Below, piece by piece: positions 1-6,152 of a stretch of DNA of 11,290 bases (position 1 is its first letter; every line of letters starts with the position of its first letter). Source of the DNA: Acidimicrobiia bacterium (GTDB taxonomy: Bacteria > Actinomycetota > Acidimicrobiia > Spongiisociales > UBA5794); assembly GCA_030618675.1 (NCBI GenBank), contig JAUXCV010000035.1:1-11290 (forward strand), read 5' to 3'. The notes beneath the pieces were generated by a model that was not told where the DNA came from, ran no database searches, and worked only from the letters and a program-made list of their open reading frames with translations. The translations under genes were made by a program, and so were the position numbers.

Positions 1-129
1 CTCGACACCGAAGAGGGCGAACTCGTCTTCGACGAGATCTACGGATGGACCGACATCCGACTCGCGCGTGACGAGGACTTCGACGTTGTTCGAGAAGCGG
101 CCGTGAAACTCGGCGTAGCAGACGAGTAG
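1..129 (+). CDS. phnD: PhnD-type phosphonate/phosphite ABC transporter substrate-binding protein, C-terminal end (partial)
   Basis: Only the last 42 residues are present, ending at TAG 127-129; the start lies upstream of the window. The visible tail contains GWTDIRLARDEDFDVVREAA, which resembles the C-terminal end of PhnD-family periplasmic or lipoprotein binding proteins, where a 'DxDFxxVR' helix closes the second lobe. Family knowledge: PhnD captures phosphonates, phosphite or related phosphorus compounds outside the membrane and delivers them to PhnE/PhnC. The identification rests on this short match plus position: it is 53 bp upstream of phnC and two phnE genes on the same strand, the usual set for this importer. 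Ligand residues cannot be judged because the binding lobes are missing. Confidence 0.72.
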   Translation, partial: LDTEEGELVFDEIYGWTDIRLARDEDFDVVREAAVKLGVADE

Positions 130-138
130 GAACGGCGA

Positions 139-168
139 ACGGGGGCCGGTCGCAAGACCGGCCCCCGT
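139..168 (+). terminator. Strong intercistronic hairpin with GCAA tetraloop between phnD and phnC
   Basis: A perfect 13-bp stem (139-151 with 156-168), almost all G-C, is closed by a GCAA (GNRA) tetraloop. It starts 9 bases after the phnD stop. No T-run follows, so it is not a canonical intrinsic terminator. More likely it partly attenuates transcription or protects the 3' end of the binding-protein mRNA so that PhnD is made in excess over the membrane components. That role is inferred from analogous ABC operons. The structure itself is directly visible. Confidence 0.75.
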
Positions 169-182
169 CCATTCCCCGACTC

Positions 183-953
183 ATGGGCATCATCGACTTC
201 ACCAACACATCCGTCACGTACCCCGGTGGGCTCACCGCCCTCAAGGACGTGACCTTGAGCATCGAGAAGGGCGAGTTCGTTGTCGTCGTCGGTCTCTCCG
301 GGGCAGGGAAGTCGACCATGCTCCGGGCCATCAACGGTCTCGTTCCGGTCTCCGGATCGGTGCTCGTCGACGGCCGTGAAGTGGTCGGTGCATCGCAATC
401 TGAACTGAGGGCTATCCGATCCGACGTCGGCATGATCTTCCAGACCTTCAACCTCGTGAACCGCTCACGCGTCGTCAACAACGCGCTCATGGGCCGGCTC
501 TCGAAGATCCCCCGCTGGCGCAGTTTCCTCGGCCTCTGGCCTGCCGACGACAAGGAGATCGCCCTCCAGTCCCTTGAACGCGTCGACATCGTTGAGAAGG
601 CCTACGTTCGCGCCTCCGATCTCTCCGGTGGACAGCAGCAGCGGGTCGGCATCGCCCGCGCCCTTGCTCAGGAGCCGAAGATCATCCTCGCCGACGAACC
701 GGTTGCTTCACTCGACCCGGTCACGTCTCACATGGTGATGCGCGATCTCCAGCGTATCAATCGCGAACTGGGCATCACCACGCTCATCAACCTCCACTTC
801 CTCGATCTGGCCCGGCAGTACGGAAGACGTCTCATCGGCCTGAACGACGGATTGGTCGTTTTCGACGGTGACATCGCCGACGTGAACGACGAGGTCTTCC
901 GCGGCATCTACGGTCGCGCCATCACGCCGGACGATCTGCTCGACGAAACGTGA
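183..953 (+). CDS. phnC: Phosphonate-type ABC transporter ATP-binding protein PhnC
   Basis: This 256-residue cytoplasmic ATPase powers uptake through the PhnE permeases. All ABC motifs are present: Walker A GLSGAGKST (37-45), Q-loop Gln87, signature LSGGQQQR (147-154), Walker B IILADEP (167-173) and a switch His at 205 within INLHFLDLARQYGRRLIGL. That last segment, together with 'GLVVFDG' near 223-229, is typical of the PhnC subfamily rather than of amino-acid importers. Length matches the family (about 250-280). ATG 183 is chosen because the conserved N-terminal strand begins there. No Shine-Dalgarno sequence is visible, and the strong hairpin ends 14 bases upstream. The stop overlaps the next start (GTGA, 950-953), indicating translational coupling with the first permease. 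The real substrate may be phosphonate, phosphite or another phosphorus compound. Confidence 0.92.
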   Translation: MGIIDFTNTSVTYPGGLTALKDVTLSIEKGEFVVVVGLSGAGKSTMLRAINGLVPVSGSVLVDGREVVGASQSELRAIRSDVGMIFQTFNLVNRSRVVNNALMGRLSKIPRWRSFLGLWPADDKEIALQSLERVDIVEKAYVRASDLSGGQQQRVGIARALAQEPKIILADEPVASLDPVTSHMVMRDLQRINRELGITTLINLHFLDLARQYGRRLIGLNDGLVVFDGDIADVNDEVFRGIYGRAITPDDLLDET

Positions 954-2308
954 CCCTCTTCGCCCCGGAGACCCAGGTACGGCCGGTCGAACCACCGCGC
1001 GCTCTCCAATACCTCCTCCCACTCGGCGTCGGAATCGCCGCGACGGGGATCGTCAGCTGGGTCGGACCGGTGGGACCTCTATGGGGCATCCTCGTCGGCC
1101 TTGTCACCTTCGGCGTGTTCTTCTGGGCCGATGTCACGAAGCACTGGATCGATGCCGTCGTTCTGGTCGTCGCCGGGATCCTCGGACTCTCCTTCTTCGA
1201 CTGGGTGCTCGCAGCGCGTACCGGACCCGTCAACTTCAAACTCGCACTCGTCGCTGCGATCGGCTGGCTCATCTACGGAGCAGCCACCGGATTCGTGATC
1301 TATCGCAATCGCCCCGGCTACCGACCAAGCATCATCGGCTTCCAGGCCCTCGCCTGGGGCGGGGGAGCGACACTGGCTCTCTTCACCGCCACCGCGATGG
1401 GCGTCCTCGCCCCGTTGAACGCACGGCAGATCAGCAACGGCGAGATCCAGGCACTCACGATCGGGCTCTTCGTCGTCACCGGCCTGGCGGCTGCGGGCAT
1501 CGGCCTCGGCGCGAACCTGTCGTTCGCGACTCGTCTCCCCTCCCTGTTCGCCGGAGGCCTGGTGCTCGTCCTCACGGTGATGGCCTACAACGAGATCCAG
1601 TTCTCCACCGCGGCGATCGCCACTCAAATGACCCGCATCGGCGAGATCGTCGACGACTTCTGGCCACCGGTCTGGAAGTGGCCGAAGAGCCTCGGCCAGC
1701 CGGCGACCTTCAACATCCTGCGACCATTCATCGAGACGTTCCAGATCGCGATCGTCGGCGCCGTCACCGGGAACCTCCTCGCCCTTCCGCTTGCGTTCTA
1801 CGCGTCACGCATGACCGCACCTTCGAACCTGGCCTACCGATTCGCCAAGGGATTCCTCAACGTGGTCCGTACAATCCCGGATCTGGTCTGGGGCATCTTG
1901 TTCGCCACCGCGGTCGGGTTCGGCAACCCCTTCGCCGGGGCGCTCGCGATGATCATGTTCTCGCTTGCCATCATGGCCAAGCTGTTGTCCGAAACGGTCG
2001 ACGCGATCGACATCGGACCGCTCGAAGCCGGGAGGGCCGCAGGTGCCCGGCATTCCCAGGTCATCCAGTATGCGGCGTTCCCCCAGGTCCGGCCCAACTA
2101 CGTGGCCTACGCGCTCTACATCTTCGAGTTGAACATTCGCGCGTCGGTCGTCATCGGCTTCGTCGGCGCCGGCGGGATCGGCCGTCTCCTCAATGAGCGT
2201 CGTAACTTCTTCCAGTGGGACCAGGTCATGGCGATCGTCATCGTGATCTTCGTCTCGGTGCTGTTGATCGAATGGCTCTCGATCTGGGCGAGGAGGAAGC
2301 TGGTATGA
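950..2308 (+). CDS. phnE: PhnE-type ABC permease with long N-terminal membrane extension
   Basis: This is an integral membrane subunit of the importer, 452 residues from GTG 950, which overlaps the phnC stop by four bases. The C-terminal half (about 225-452) is a normal PhnE core. It has a VRTIPDLVWGILFA segment near 306-319, an EAA-type coupling loop (EAGRAAGARHSQVIQYAAFP, 359-378) that docks on PhnC, and the ELNIRASVVIGFVGAGGIG motif (393-411). The N-terminal half is odd: about 200 extra residues with roughly seven hydrophobic stretches (near 20-40, 43-60, 66-86, 96-117, 132-153, 168-188 and 196-214). PhnE proteins are usually about 250-300 residues. The extension is in frame throughout and codon use looks continuous, so a frameshift artefact is unlikely. 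The second permease lacks it. Function of the extension is unknown. Confidence 0.9.
   Translation: MTLFAPETQVRPVEPPRALQYLLPLGVGIAATGIVSWVGPVGPLWGILVGLVTFGVFFWADVTKHWIDAVVLVVAGILGLSFFDWVLAARTGPVNFKLALVAAIGWLIYGAATGFVIYRNRPGYRPSIIGFQALAWGGGATLALFTATAMGVLAPLNARQISNGEIQALTIGLFVVTGLAAAGIGLGANLSFATRLPSLFAGGLVLVLTVMAYNEIQFSTAAIATQMTRIGEIVDDFWPPVWKWPKSLGQPATFNILRPFIETFQIAIVGAVTGNLLALPLAFYASRMTAPSNLAYRFAKGFLNVVRTIPDLVWGILFATAVGFGNPFAGALAMIMFSLAIMAKLLSETVDAIDIGPLEAGRAAGARHSQVIQYAAFPQVRPNYVAYALYIFELNIRASVVIGFVGAGGIGRLLNERRNFFQWDQVMAIVIVIFVSVLLIEWLSIWARRKLV
2291..2297 (+). promoter_or_regulatory. Shine-Dalgarno site fixing the start of the second phnE
   Basis: AGGAGGA lies inside the 3' end of the first permease gene, 7 bases upstream of ATG 2305. 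It is one of the few strong ribosome binding sites in the window. It supports ATG 2305 over an in-frame upstream GTG at 2215, which would add 30 residues of out-of-frame phnE reading. Confidence 0.8.
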
Positions 2309-3210
2309 CCGTACCGGACCTCACCCCCGATCAGCAGATGGAGCAGTTCCGCCCCAAGGAACCCCTCGCCCCGCGCATCATCCGTTGGGTCGTCGGCATC
2401 GCGATCGTCGTACCCTTCATCTGGGCGGTGATCGGCCTCGAGATCTCACCAGAGCGCGTCTGGCGAGCCCCCGCCGAGATGTGGACTCTCCTGAGCGGCA
2501 TGTTCCCGCCCGACTTCGACAACAGCGGCAGGATCGTAGCCAAGCTCCTCGAGTCGATCTACATCGCGTGGATCGGGACGATGATGGGCGCCGTCTTCTC
2601 GTTCCCGCTCAGCTTCATGGCTGCGACCAACGTGGCTCCGCGCTGGATGTCGATCCCGACGAGAGCGTTCCTGAGCGCCATCCGGGCCTTCCCCGAACTC
2701 ATCCTTGCCGTCATCCTCATCGTCCCGTTCGGCCTCGGACCGTTCACCGGGGCATTGGCGATCGGCCTTCACTCCATCGGCACACTCGGCAAGTTGTCCT
2801 CCGAGGTGATCGAAGGCGTCGATGACGGGCCCATCGAAGCGATCGGGTCTGCGGGTGGAACGCTGGCGCTCCAGATGCGATACGGCATTGTTCCCCAGGC
2901 CATGCCCACGATCGTCGCCTACTGGTTGTACCGGTTCGAGATCAACATTCGCGCTTCCGCCGTGCTCGGACTCGTCGGTGCCGGTGGCATCGGCGCCGAG
3001 ATCGTCGCCCGACTCTCGTTCCGTGCCGACTGGCCGAAGGCCGGGGCGGCATTGCTTGCAACCATCGGAGTCGTCCTCGTCGTCGACGCAGTGTCGTCGT
3101 CGATACGACGACGGATCATCACAGGGCAGCCATCGACGAGCCTGGTGTCGAAGGGCATGGTCGCTCTCACGGGTGCCGGACGGCCCCCGAGCACCGAACT
3201 CGAGACCTGA
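2305..3210 (+). CDS. phnE: PhnE-type ABC permease, second subunit
   Basis: This second importer permease has 301 residues starting at ATG 2305, overlapping the previous stop as ATGA and preceded by a strong Shine-Dalgarno site. Hydrophobic segments lie near 27-45, 84-106, 131-157 and 246-263. The IRAFPELILAVILIVPFG stretch (126-143), an EAA coupling loop (EAIGSAGGTLALQMRYGIVP, 178-197) and EINIRASAVLGLVGAGGIG (212-230) mark it as PhnE. Its length is normal for the family. The core motifs parallel those of the upstream permease, so the two probably form a heterodimeric channel above a PhnC dimer; that is inference from family architecture. The C-terminal tail after about 270 is polar and cytoplasmic. 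The stop overlaps the dgt ATG by one base (TGATG). Confidence 0.92.
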   Translation: MTVPDLTPDQQMEQFRPKEPLAPRIIRWVVGIAIVVPFIWAVIGLEISPERVWRAPAEMWTLLSGMFPPDFDNSGRIVAKLLESIYIAWIGTMMGAVFSFPLSFMAATNVAPRWMSIPTRAFLSAIRAFPELILAVILIVPFGLGPFTGALAIGLHSIGTLGKLSSEVIEGVDDGPIEAIGSAGGTLALQMRYGIVPQAMPTIVAYWLYRFEINIRASAVLGLVGAGGIGAEIVARLSFRADWPKAGAALLATIGVVLVVDAVSSSIRRRIITGQPSTSLVSKGMVALTGAGRPPSTELET

Positions 3211-4208
3211 TGACCGCTTTCCGTCTCCGAACCCGACGGGTAGCGGAGGAACTCGAACGGGAAGACCTTGCACCGGCGGCAATGCTCTCGGTCAACTCCA
3301 CCGGGCGTGCCGTGTTGGAGGAGCCGGATCCGTGGAGGACTTCGTTCGAGCGCGACCGGGACCGCATCCTTCACTCGAAGGCGTTCCGACGGTTGAAGCA
3401 CAAGACACAGGTGTTCATGAACCCTGAGGGCGATCACTACGTCACCCGCCTCACTCACACCCTCCAGGTCACGCAGGTGGGTGGCGCCATTGCCCGGGCC
3501 CTCAGCCTCAACGGAGCATTGACCGAGGCGATCTGTCTCGGGCACGACGTGGGCCACTCACCTTTCGGCCACACGGGTGAGGATGCGCTGAGCGAGTTCG
3601 TCGACGGCGAATGGCGTCACTCCGCCCAGTCGGTGCGGATCTACGAAGTGCTCGAACCCCTCAACCTCACGTCCGAGGTCCTGGATGGGATCCTGGCTCA
3701 CCCATGGAAAGTCGAGATCCCGGCACGAACCTCGGAAGGGGCGATCGTCCGATTCGCGGACCGCATCGCGTATCTCGCCCACGATGCACTTGATGCGATC
3801 CGCGCCGGTGTACTCCGACCCTCCGATTTCCCCGGTCCGGTGCTCAACACGCTCGGCGAACCCGGCCGCGAGTGGATCTCCACGATGATCGCATCTGTGA
3901 TCGAGACGTCCATGGAGCGCGATGAGGTCGCCATGGACGATGGCACGCTCGACGTCATGCTCGAACTCCGGGGATTCATGTTCGAACACGTCTATCTGAG
4001 GGCAGACGTCGAACCGCAGCGGATACGGGCCAGAGAGATCATCAGGAACCTCGTTGAGTACTACGTCGCTCACCCCTCGGAGATCCCCGACACCTACCGA
4101 CAGGATGATGCCGACACGCTGACACAGGTGATCGACTTCGTGGCCGGCATGACCGACCGCTACGCGATAAGCCGCCACGACGAGCTGTTCCGACCGGCCC
4201 TGTTCTGA
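3210..4208 (+). CDS. dgt: Deoxyguanosinetriphosphate triphosphohydrolase-like protein (HD-domain dNTPase)
   Basis: This 332-residue cytoplasmic HD-superfamily enzyme is expected to cleave dNTPs to deoxynucleosides and tripolyphosphate. The N-terminal FERDRDRILHSKAFRRLKHK stretch (46-65) followed by TQVF is a hallmark of the family. Metal and catalytic motifs include RLTHTLQV (His83), GHDVGHSPFGHTGE (His112, Asp113, His116, Glu124) and RFADRIAYLAHD (Asp184, His191, Asp192). Length fits the shorter Dgt-like subgroup. ATG 3210 overlaps the phnE stop by one base; there is no clear Shine-Dalgarno sequence, and the first 20-odd residues are not conserved, so a slightly later start is possible. In many actinobacteria dgt sits beside dnaG. 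Here it is instead coupled to a phosphorus-compound importer, and whether that linkage is functional is unknown. The hairpin at 4218-4300 follows 9 bases after the stop. Confidence 0.93.
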   Translation: MTAFRLRTRRVAEELEREDLAPAAMLSVNSTGRAVLEEPDPWRTSFERDRDRILHSKAFRRLKHKTQVFMNPEGDHYVTRLTHTLQVTQVGGAIARALSLNGALTEAICLGHDVGHSPFGHTGEDALSEFVDGEWRHSAQSVRIYEVLEPLNLTSEVLDGILAHPWKVEIPARTSEGAIVRFADRIAYLAHDALDAIRAGVLRPSDFPGPVLNTLGEPGREWISTMIASVIETSMERDEVAMDDGTLDVMLELRGFMFEHVYLRADVEPQRIRAREIIRNLVEYYVAHPSEIPDTYRQDDADTLTQVIDFVAGMTDRYAISRHDELFRPALF

Positions 4209-4217
4209 CGAACAGGG

Positions 4218-4300
4218 AGACGACAGACCACAGACCACAGACCACAGCTCTTCCTACTGTCTGCTGTGATCTGTGGTCTGTGGTCTGTCCGCTGTCGTCT
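4218..4300. repeat. Inverted heptamer-repeat hairpin between convergent genes
   Basis: Two 30-base arms (4218-4247 and 4271-4300) pair in exact register at 27 positions around a 23-base loop. The left arm is AGACGACAG followed by ACCACAG three times, the first unit overlapping the end of that motif by no bases. The right arm is CTGTGGT twice, a variant CTGTCCG, then CTGTCGTCT. The only mismatches are the three bases of the CCG variant. The element fills almost the whole gap between dgt (plus) and the convergent membrane-protein gene (minus), so its RNA could terminate transcription from both sides. Its style matches the repeats at 6050 and 11148, but the unit differs. Confidence 0.85.
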
Positions 4301-4304
4301 GGCC

Positions 4305-4718
4305 TCAGCCTGTCAACATCGCCACCACCGCCAACAACGCCAGGTTCGCCAGCGTCCACATCAGGGCGATCGTTGCGTAGCGGCGCAGCCACCGTCCCCA
4401 TGTCTCTGAGCGAACGGCGAGTGCCGTACCAAGCACGTACCAGAGGGGCAGGCTGGTAACGATGCCGAAGATCACGACGGTCGTTCGCGACACGTCGATG
4501 AAATCGAACGAGAGGAACCACGATGTCGGGAGTGCAATGACGAGCATCAGCGCCGCGATGAAACTCGAAGCGACGTCCTGCAGATCACCGGCCTCTCGGG
4601 GTCCGACGGCGAGTGCCATCACCACCATCACGATCGGATACGACAGCGCCATCAGCCCGGCCGTCGTTCGCCCGACCATGGTTCGGCGCGGTGCGAAGGA
4701 CACCCTATCTGTAGCCAT
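4305..4718 (-). CDS. Small hypothetical four-helix membrane protein
   Basis: This is a 137-residue protein of unrecognised family on the minus strand. Four hydrophobic segments are visible, near residues 18-38, 52-69, 78-101 and 113-134. Short loops separate them, including an LPTSWFLSF stretch (63-71) and an arginine-rich turn (RSETWGRWLRR, 103-113) before the last helix. This alternation of hydrophobic helices and charged turns argues for a real inner-membrane protein; the overlapping plus-strand reading frame shows no such order. ATG 4718 is preceded by a weak GAGAGA a few bases upstream. It is convergent with dgt and divergent from the M23 peptidase gene, so it is probably a single-gene transcript ending at the 4218-4300 hairpin. 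No function can be assigned. Confidence 0.65.
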   Translation of the reverse strand: MATDRVSFAPRRTMVGRTTAGLMALSYPIVMVVMALAVGPREAGDLQDVASSFIAALMLVIALPTSWFLSFDFIDVSRTTVVIFGIVTSLPLWYVLGTALAVRSETWGRWLRRYATIALMWTLANLALLAVVAMLTG

Positions 4719-4863
4719 GGATCTCTCGGTGCGCCATCATCTCAAGAGTAACCCTCCCGCACGTTCTTCGCCCCCGATTGGGGAGCTGCGTCCGGCCCGT
4801 GAGGCAACGCGAAAACATGCCTTCGCCGACGATCTCGTTTGGCGAGTATCCACCTCCCATGTC

Positions 4864-4869
4864 TAGCCT
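4864..4869 (+). promoter_or_regulatory. Extended -10 box for a leaderless M23 peptidase transcript
   Basis: TAGCCT, a TANNNT -10 hexamer within CTAGCCTGAC (4863-4872), lies 10 bases before ATG 4880. Transcription starting at or next to the ATG would give a leaderless mRNA. A possible weak -35 (TTGGCG, 4839-4844) is 19 bases upstream. The same 10-base string recurs in front of the exporter ATPase gene. Confidence 0.5.
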
Positions 4870-4879
4870 GACGTGTTGC

Positions 4880-6025
4880 ATGCTCTCATCGAAGTCTCTC
4901 CCGCCGATCATCCTCGTGATCATCCTCGCGCTGCTCGTCGTCGTCCCGATTCCCGCCGGCGCGCAGACAAAATCGGACGTCGACAAGGCCCAGGCCGCTC
5001 AGGACCGGGCCTACAACCAACTGCTCGAGGCCAACGAAGCTGTGGGCCAGGCGCTCTCCGAGCTCGAGGCGATCGACGACGAACTCCAGGCGCTGAACTA
5101 CACGATCAAAGTGCTGGATCGGAAGATCGCCGAGTTCGACGAACAGGTCGCCGACCTCAGGAAGAGCGCCCAGGAACTCGTCGTCGAGGCGTACACGAAT
5201 TCAGGGACTGGCCTCGTGACGGCCGCCTTCACCGCCGCATCGATTCAGGATCTGCTCACCAGCCAGACCCTCATCGGCCATGCCACCGAGCGCGACCTCG
5301 CTTCGCTCGATCTTCTCACGGCGGTCAACCGGGAGAACGATAGGTTGAAGGCAGAGGTCGCCGAGAAGCGAGCCGAGGTCGAGATCCTGCAAGAGAAGCA
5401 GAAAGTGCTCGTCGAGAGGCTCTCCAATGAGCGGGCGAAGGCCGACCGGATCTACGCCGAGTCCCAGGATAAGTACAAGGAAGCCTACGCGAAGTACCAG
5501 GCCGAACTGCGTCGTCGGGCGGAAGAGGAAGCCCGCCGCAAGCGCGAGGAAGCAGCTCGCCAGGCTGCCGCGAACAACTCCTCCGCGGCCGCCAGCAGCT
5601 CTGCCGCCGCCGGTGTCCCCGTCTCGAACACACCCGGCGTCGTCTGTCCGGTCGCCGGCAACAGTTGGTTCTCCAACACCTGGGGAGCACCGCGGTCCGG
5701 CGGTCGAACGCACAAGGGCGTCGACATGATGGCCGGCACCGGGACCAAGCTCGTTGCCATGGATTCGGGGAAGGTTCGGCTCAACTGGCACTATGCCGGA
5801 GGTCGTCAGGTCTACGTCTACGCCAACAACGGCATGTTCTACTACTACGCCCACCTGAGCGGATACGCCCCCGGTCTGTCCAACGGGCAGCGGGTCTCCA
5901 AGGGCCAGGTCATCGGTTACGTAGGAGCGACCGGGAACGCCTCCGTCCCGCACCTCCATCTCGGCATGGGACCGAGTTCCGGCGTGTACGTGAACCCCTA
6001 CCCGACGGTCCGCAGAGTCTGTTGA
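4880..6025 (+). CDS. Secreted coiled-coil M23 metallopeptidase (EnvC/NlpD-like)
   Basis: This exported protein of 381 residues probably acts on peptidoglycan or regulates cell-wall hydrolases. ATG 4880 is chosen because it opens directly into a signal peptide (MLSSKS, a hydrophobic core at about 8-25, and a likely cleavage after AGA near 26-28), and a -10 box sits just upstream. A longer in-frame start at 4778 would bury the signal under 34 unlikely residues. Residues about 33-105 and 150-228 are charged coiled coil. An Ala/Ser-rich linker (229-246) leads to a LytM/M23 domain at about 255-381, with HxxxD (His278, Asp282), a YYAHL His at 325 and HLH (358-360). By family knowledge His278, Asp282 and His360 bind zinc and His325 and His358 assist catalysis, so the domain looks active rather than a degenerate EnvC-type activator. 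Cys256 and Cys381 could form a disulfide. Confidence 0.9.
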   Translation: MLSSKSLPPIILVIILALLVVVPIPAGAQTKSDVDKAQAAQDRAYNQLLEANEAVGQALSELEAIDDELQALNYTIKVLDRKIAEFDEQVADLRKSAQELVVEAYTNSGTGLVTAAFTAASIQDLLTSQTLIGHATERDLASLDLLTAVNRENDRLKAEVAEKRAEVEILQEKQKVLVERLSNERAKADRIYAESQDKYKEAYAKYQAELRRRAEEEARRKREEAARQAAANNSSAAASSSAAAGVPVSNTPGVVCPVAGNSWFSNTWGAPRSGGRTHKGVDMMAGTGTKLVAMDSGKVRLNWHYAGGRQVYVYANNGMFYYYAHLSGYAPGLSNGQRVSKGQVIGYVGATGNASVPHLHLGMGPSSGVYVNPYPTVRRVC

Positions 6026-6049
6026 TGACCGGCTTCGCCGCCGTCGTCG

Positions 6050-6119
6050 GTAGTCCGTGAAGACCCTGCCTGATCTACTGATCTACTGATCTACTGATCT
6101 ACTGATCTACTCCGCTACT
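6050..6119 (+). repeat. Left copy of a 70-bp compound inverted repeat
   Basis: This copy is composed of one heptamer GTAGTCC (6050-6056), a fixed spacer GTGAAGACCCTGCC (6057-6070), five perfect TGATCTAC octamers (6071-6110) and a variant octamer TCCGCTAC (6111-6118). The reverse complement of 11148-11217 matches it at 68 of 70 positions. The two differences are one in the spacer and one in an octamer. It sits 24 bases after the M23 peptidase stop and just upstream of the exporter promoter. No open reading frame is associated with it. Confidence 0.93.
6071..6118 (+). repeat. Octamer tandem array (TGATCTAC)5 plus variant unit
   Basis: Six consecutive 8-base units occur, five identical TGATCTAC and the last TCCGCTAC. 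Each perfect unit holds a GATC palindrome, giving five GATC sites at exact 8-base spacing. The array is part of the compound inverted repeat. Confidence 0.95.
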
Positions 6120-6137
6120 CAGCCCCTCATGCCGTCC

Positions 6138-6143
6138 TAGCCT
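6138..6143 (+). promoter_or_regulatory. -10 box for a leaderless exporter ATPase transcript
   Basis: TAGCCT within CTAGCCTGAC (6137-6146) lies 9 bases before ATG 6153 and is the same 10-base string as at 4863-4872. No convincing -35 is seen; the region where one would sit is the end of the octamer repeat. Its placement implies an mRNA starting at or within a few bases of the ATG. Confidence 0.5.
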
Positions 6144-6152
6144 GACCCGCCT

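Noticed and set aside
1081..2196. 371-residue reading frame inside the first phnE
   Set aside because: It is dominated by Arg, Pro and His, typical of a shifted frame in high-GC DNA, and overlaps a clearly real gene.
2215..2304. Upstream GTG start for the second phnE
   Set aside because: It reads the end of the first permease out of frame. AGGAGGA at 2291-2297 points to ATG 2305.
4705..4740. Possible 11-codon leader peptide on the minus strand (MMAHREIHGYR) after a TACTCT -10-like hexamer
   Set aside because: The -10 is only 4 bases from the first ATG, there is no -35, and nothing in the peptide suggests a regulatory role; it is too weak to annotate.
4462..4866. Plus-strand 134-residue frame overlapping the small membrane protein
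   Set aside because: It has a disordered Ser/Thr/Arg composition, while the minus-strand frame gives four well-formed hydrophobic helices.
4778..4879. Longer N terminus for the M23 peptidase beginning at ATG 4778
   Set aside because: It would place 34 polar, Cys/Pro-containing residues in front of a clear signal peptide. A -10 box sits just before ATG 4880.
6071..6118. CRISPR-like array
   Set aside because: Units are 7-8 bases with no spacers, and no cas genes are present; this is a simple tandem repeat.
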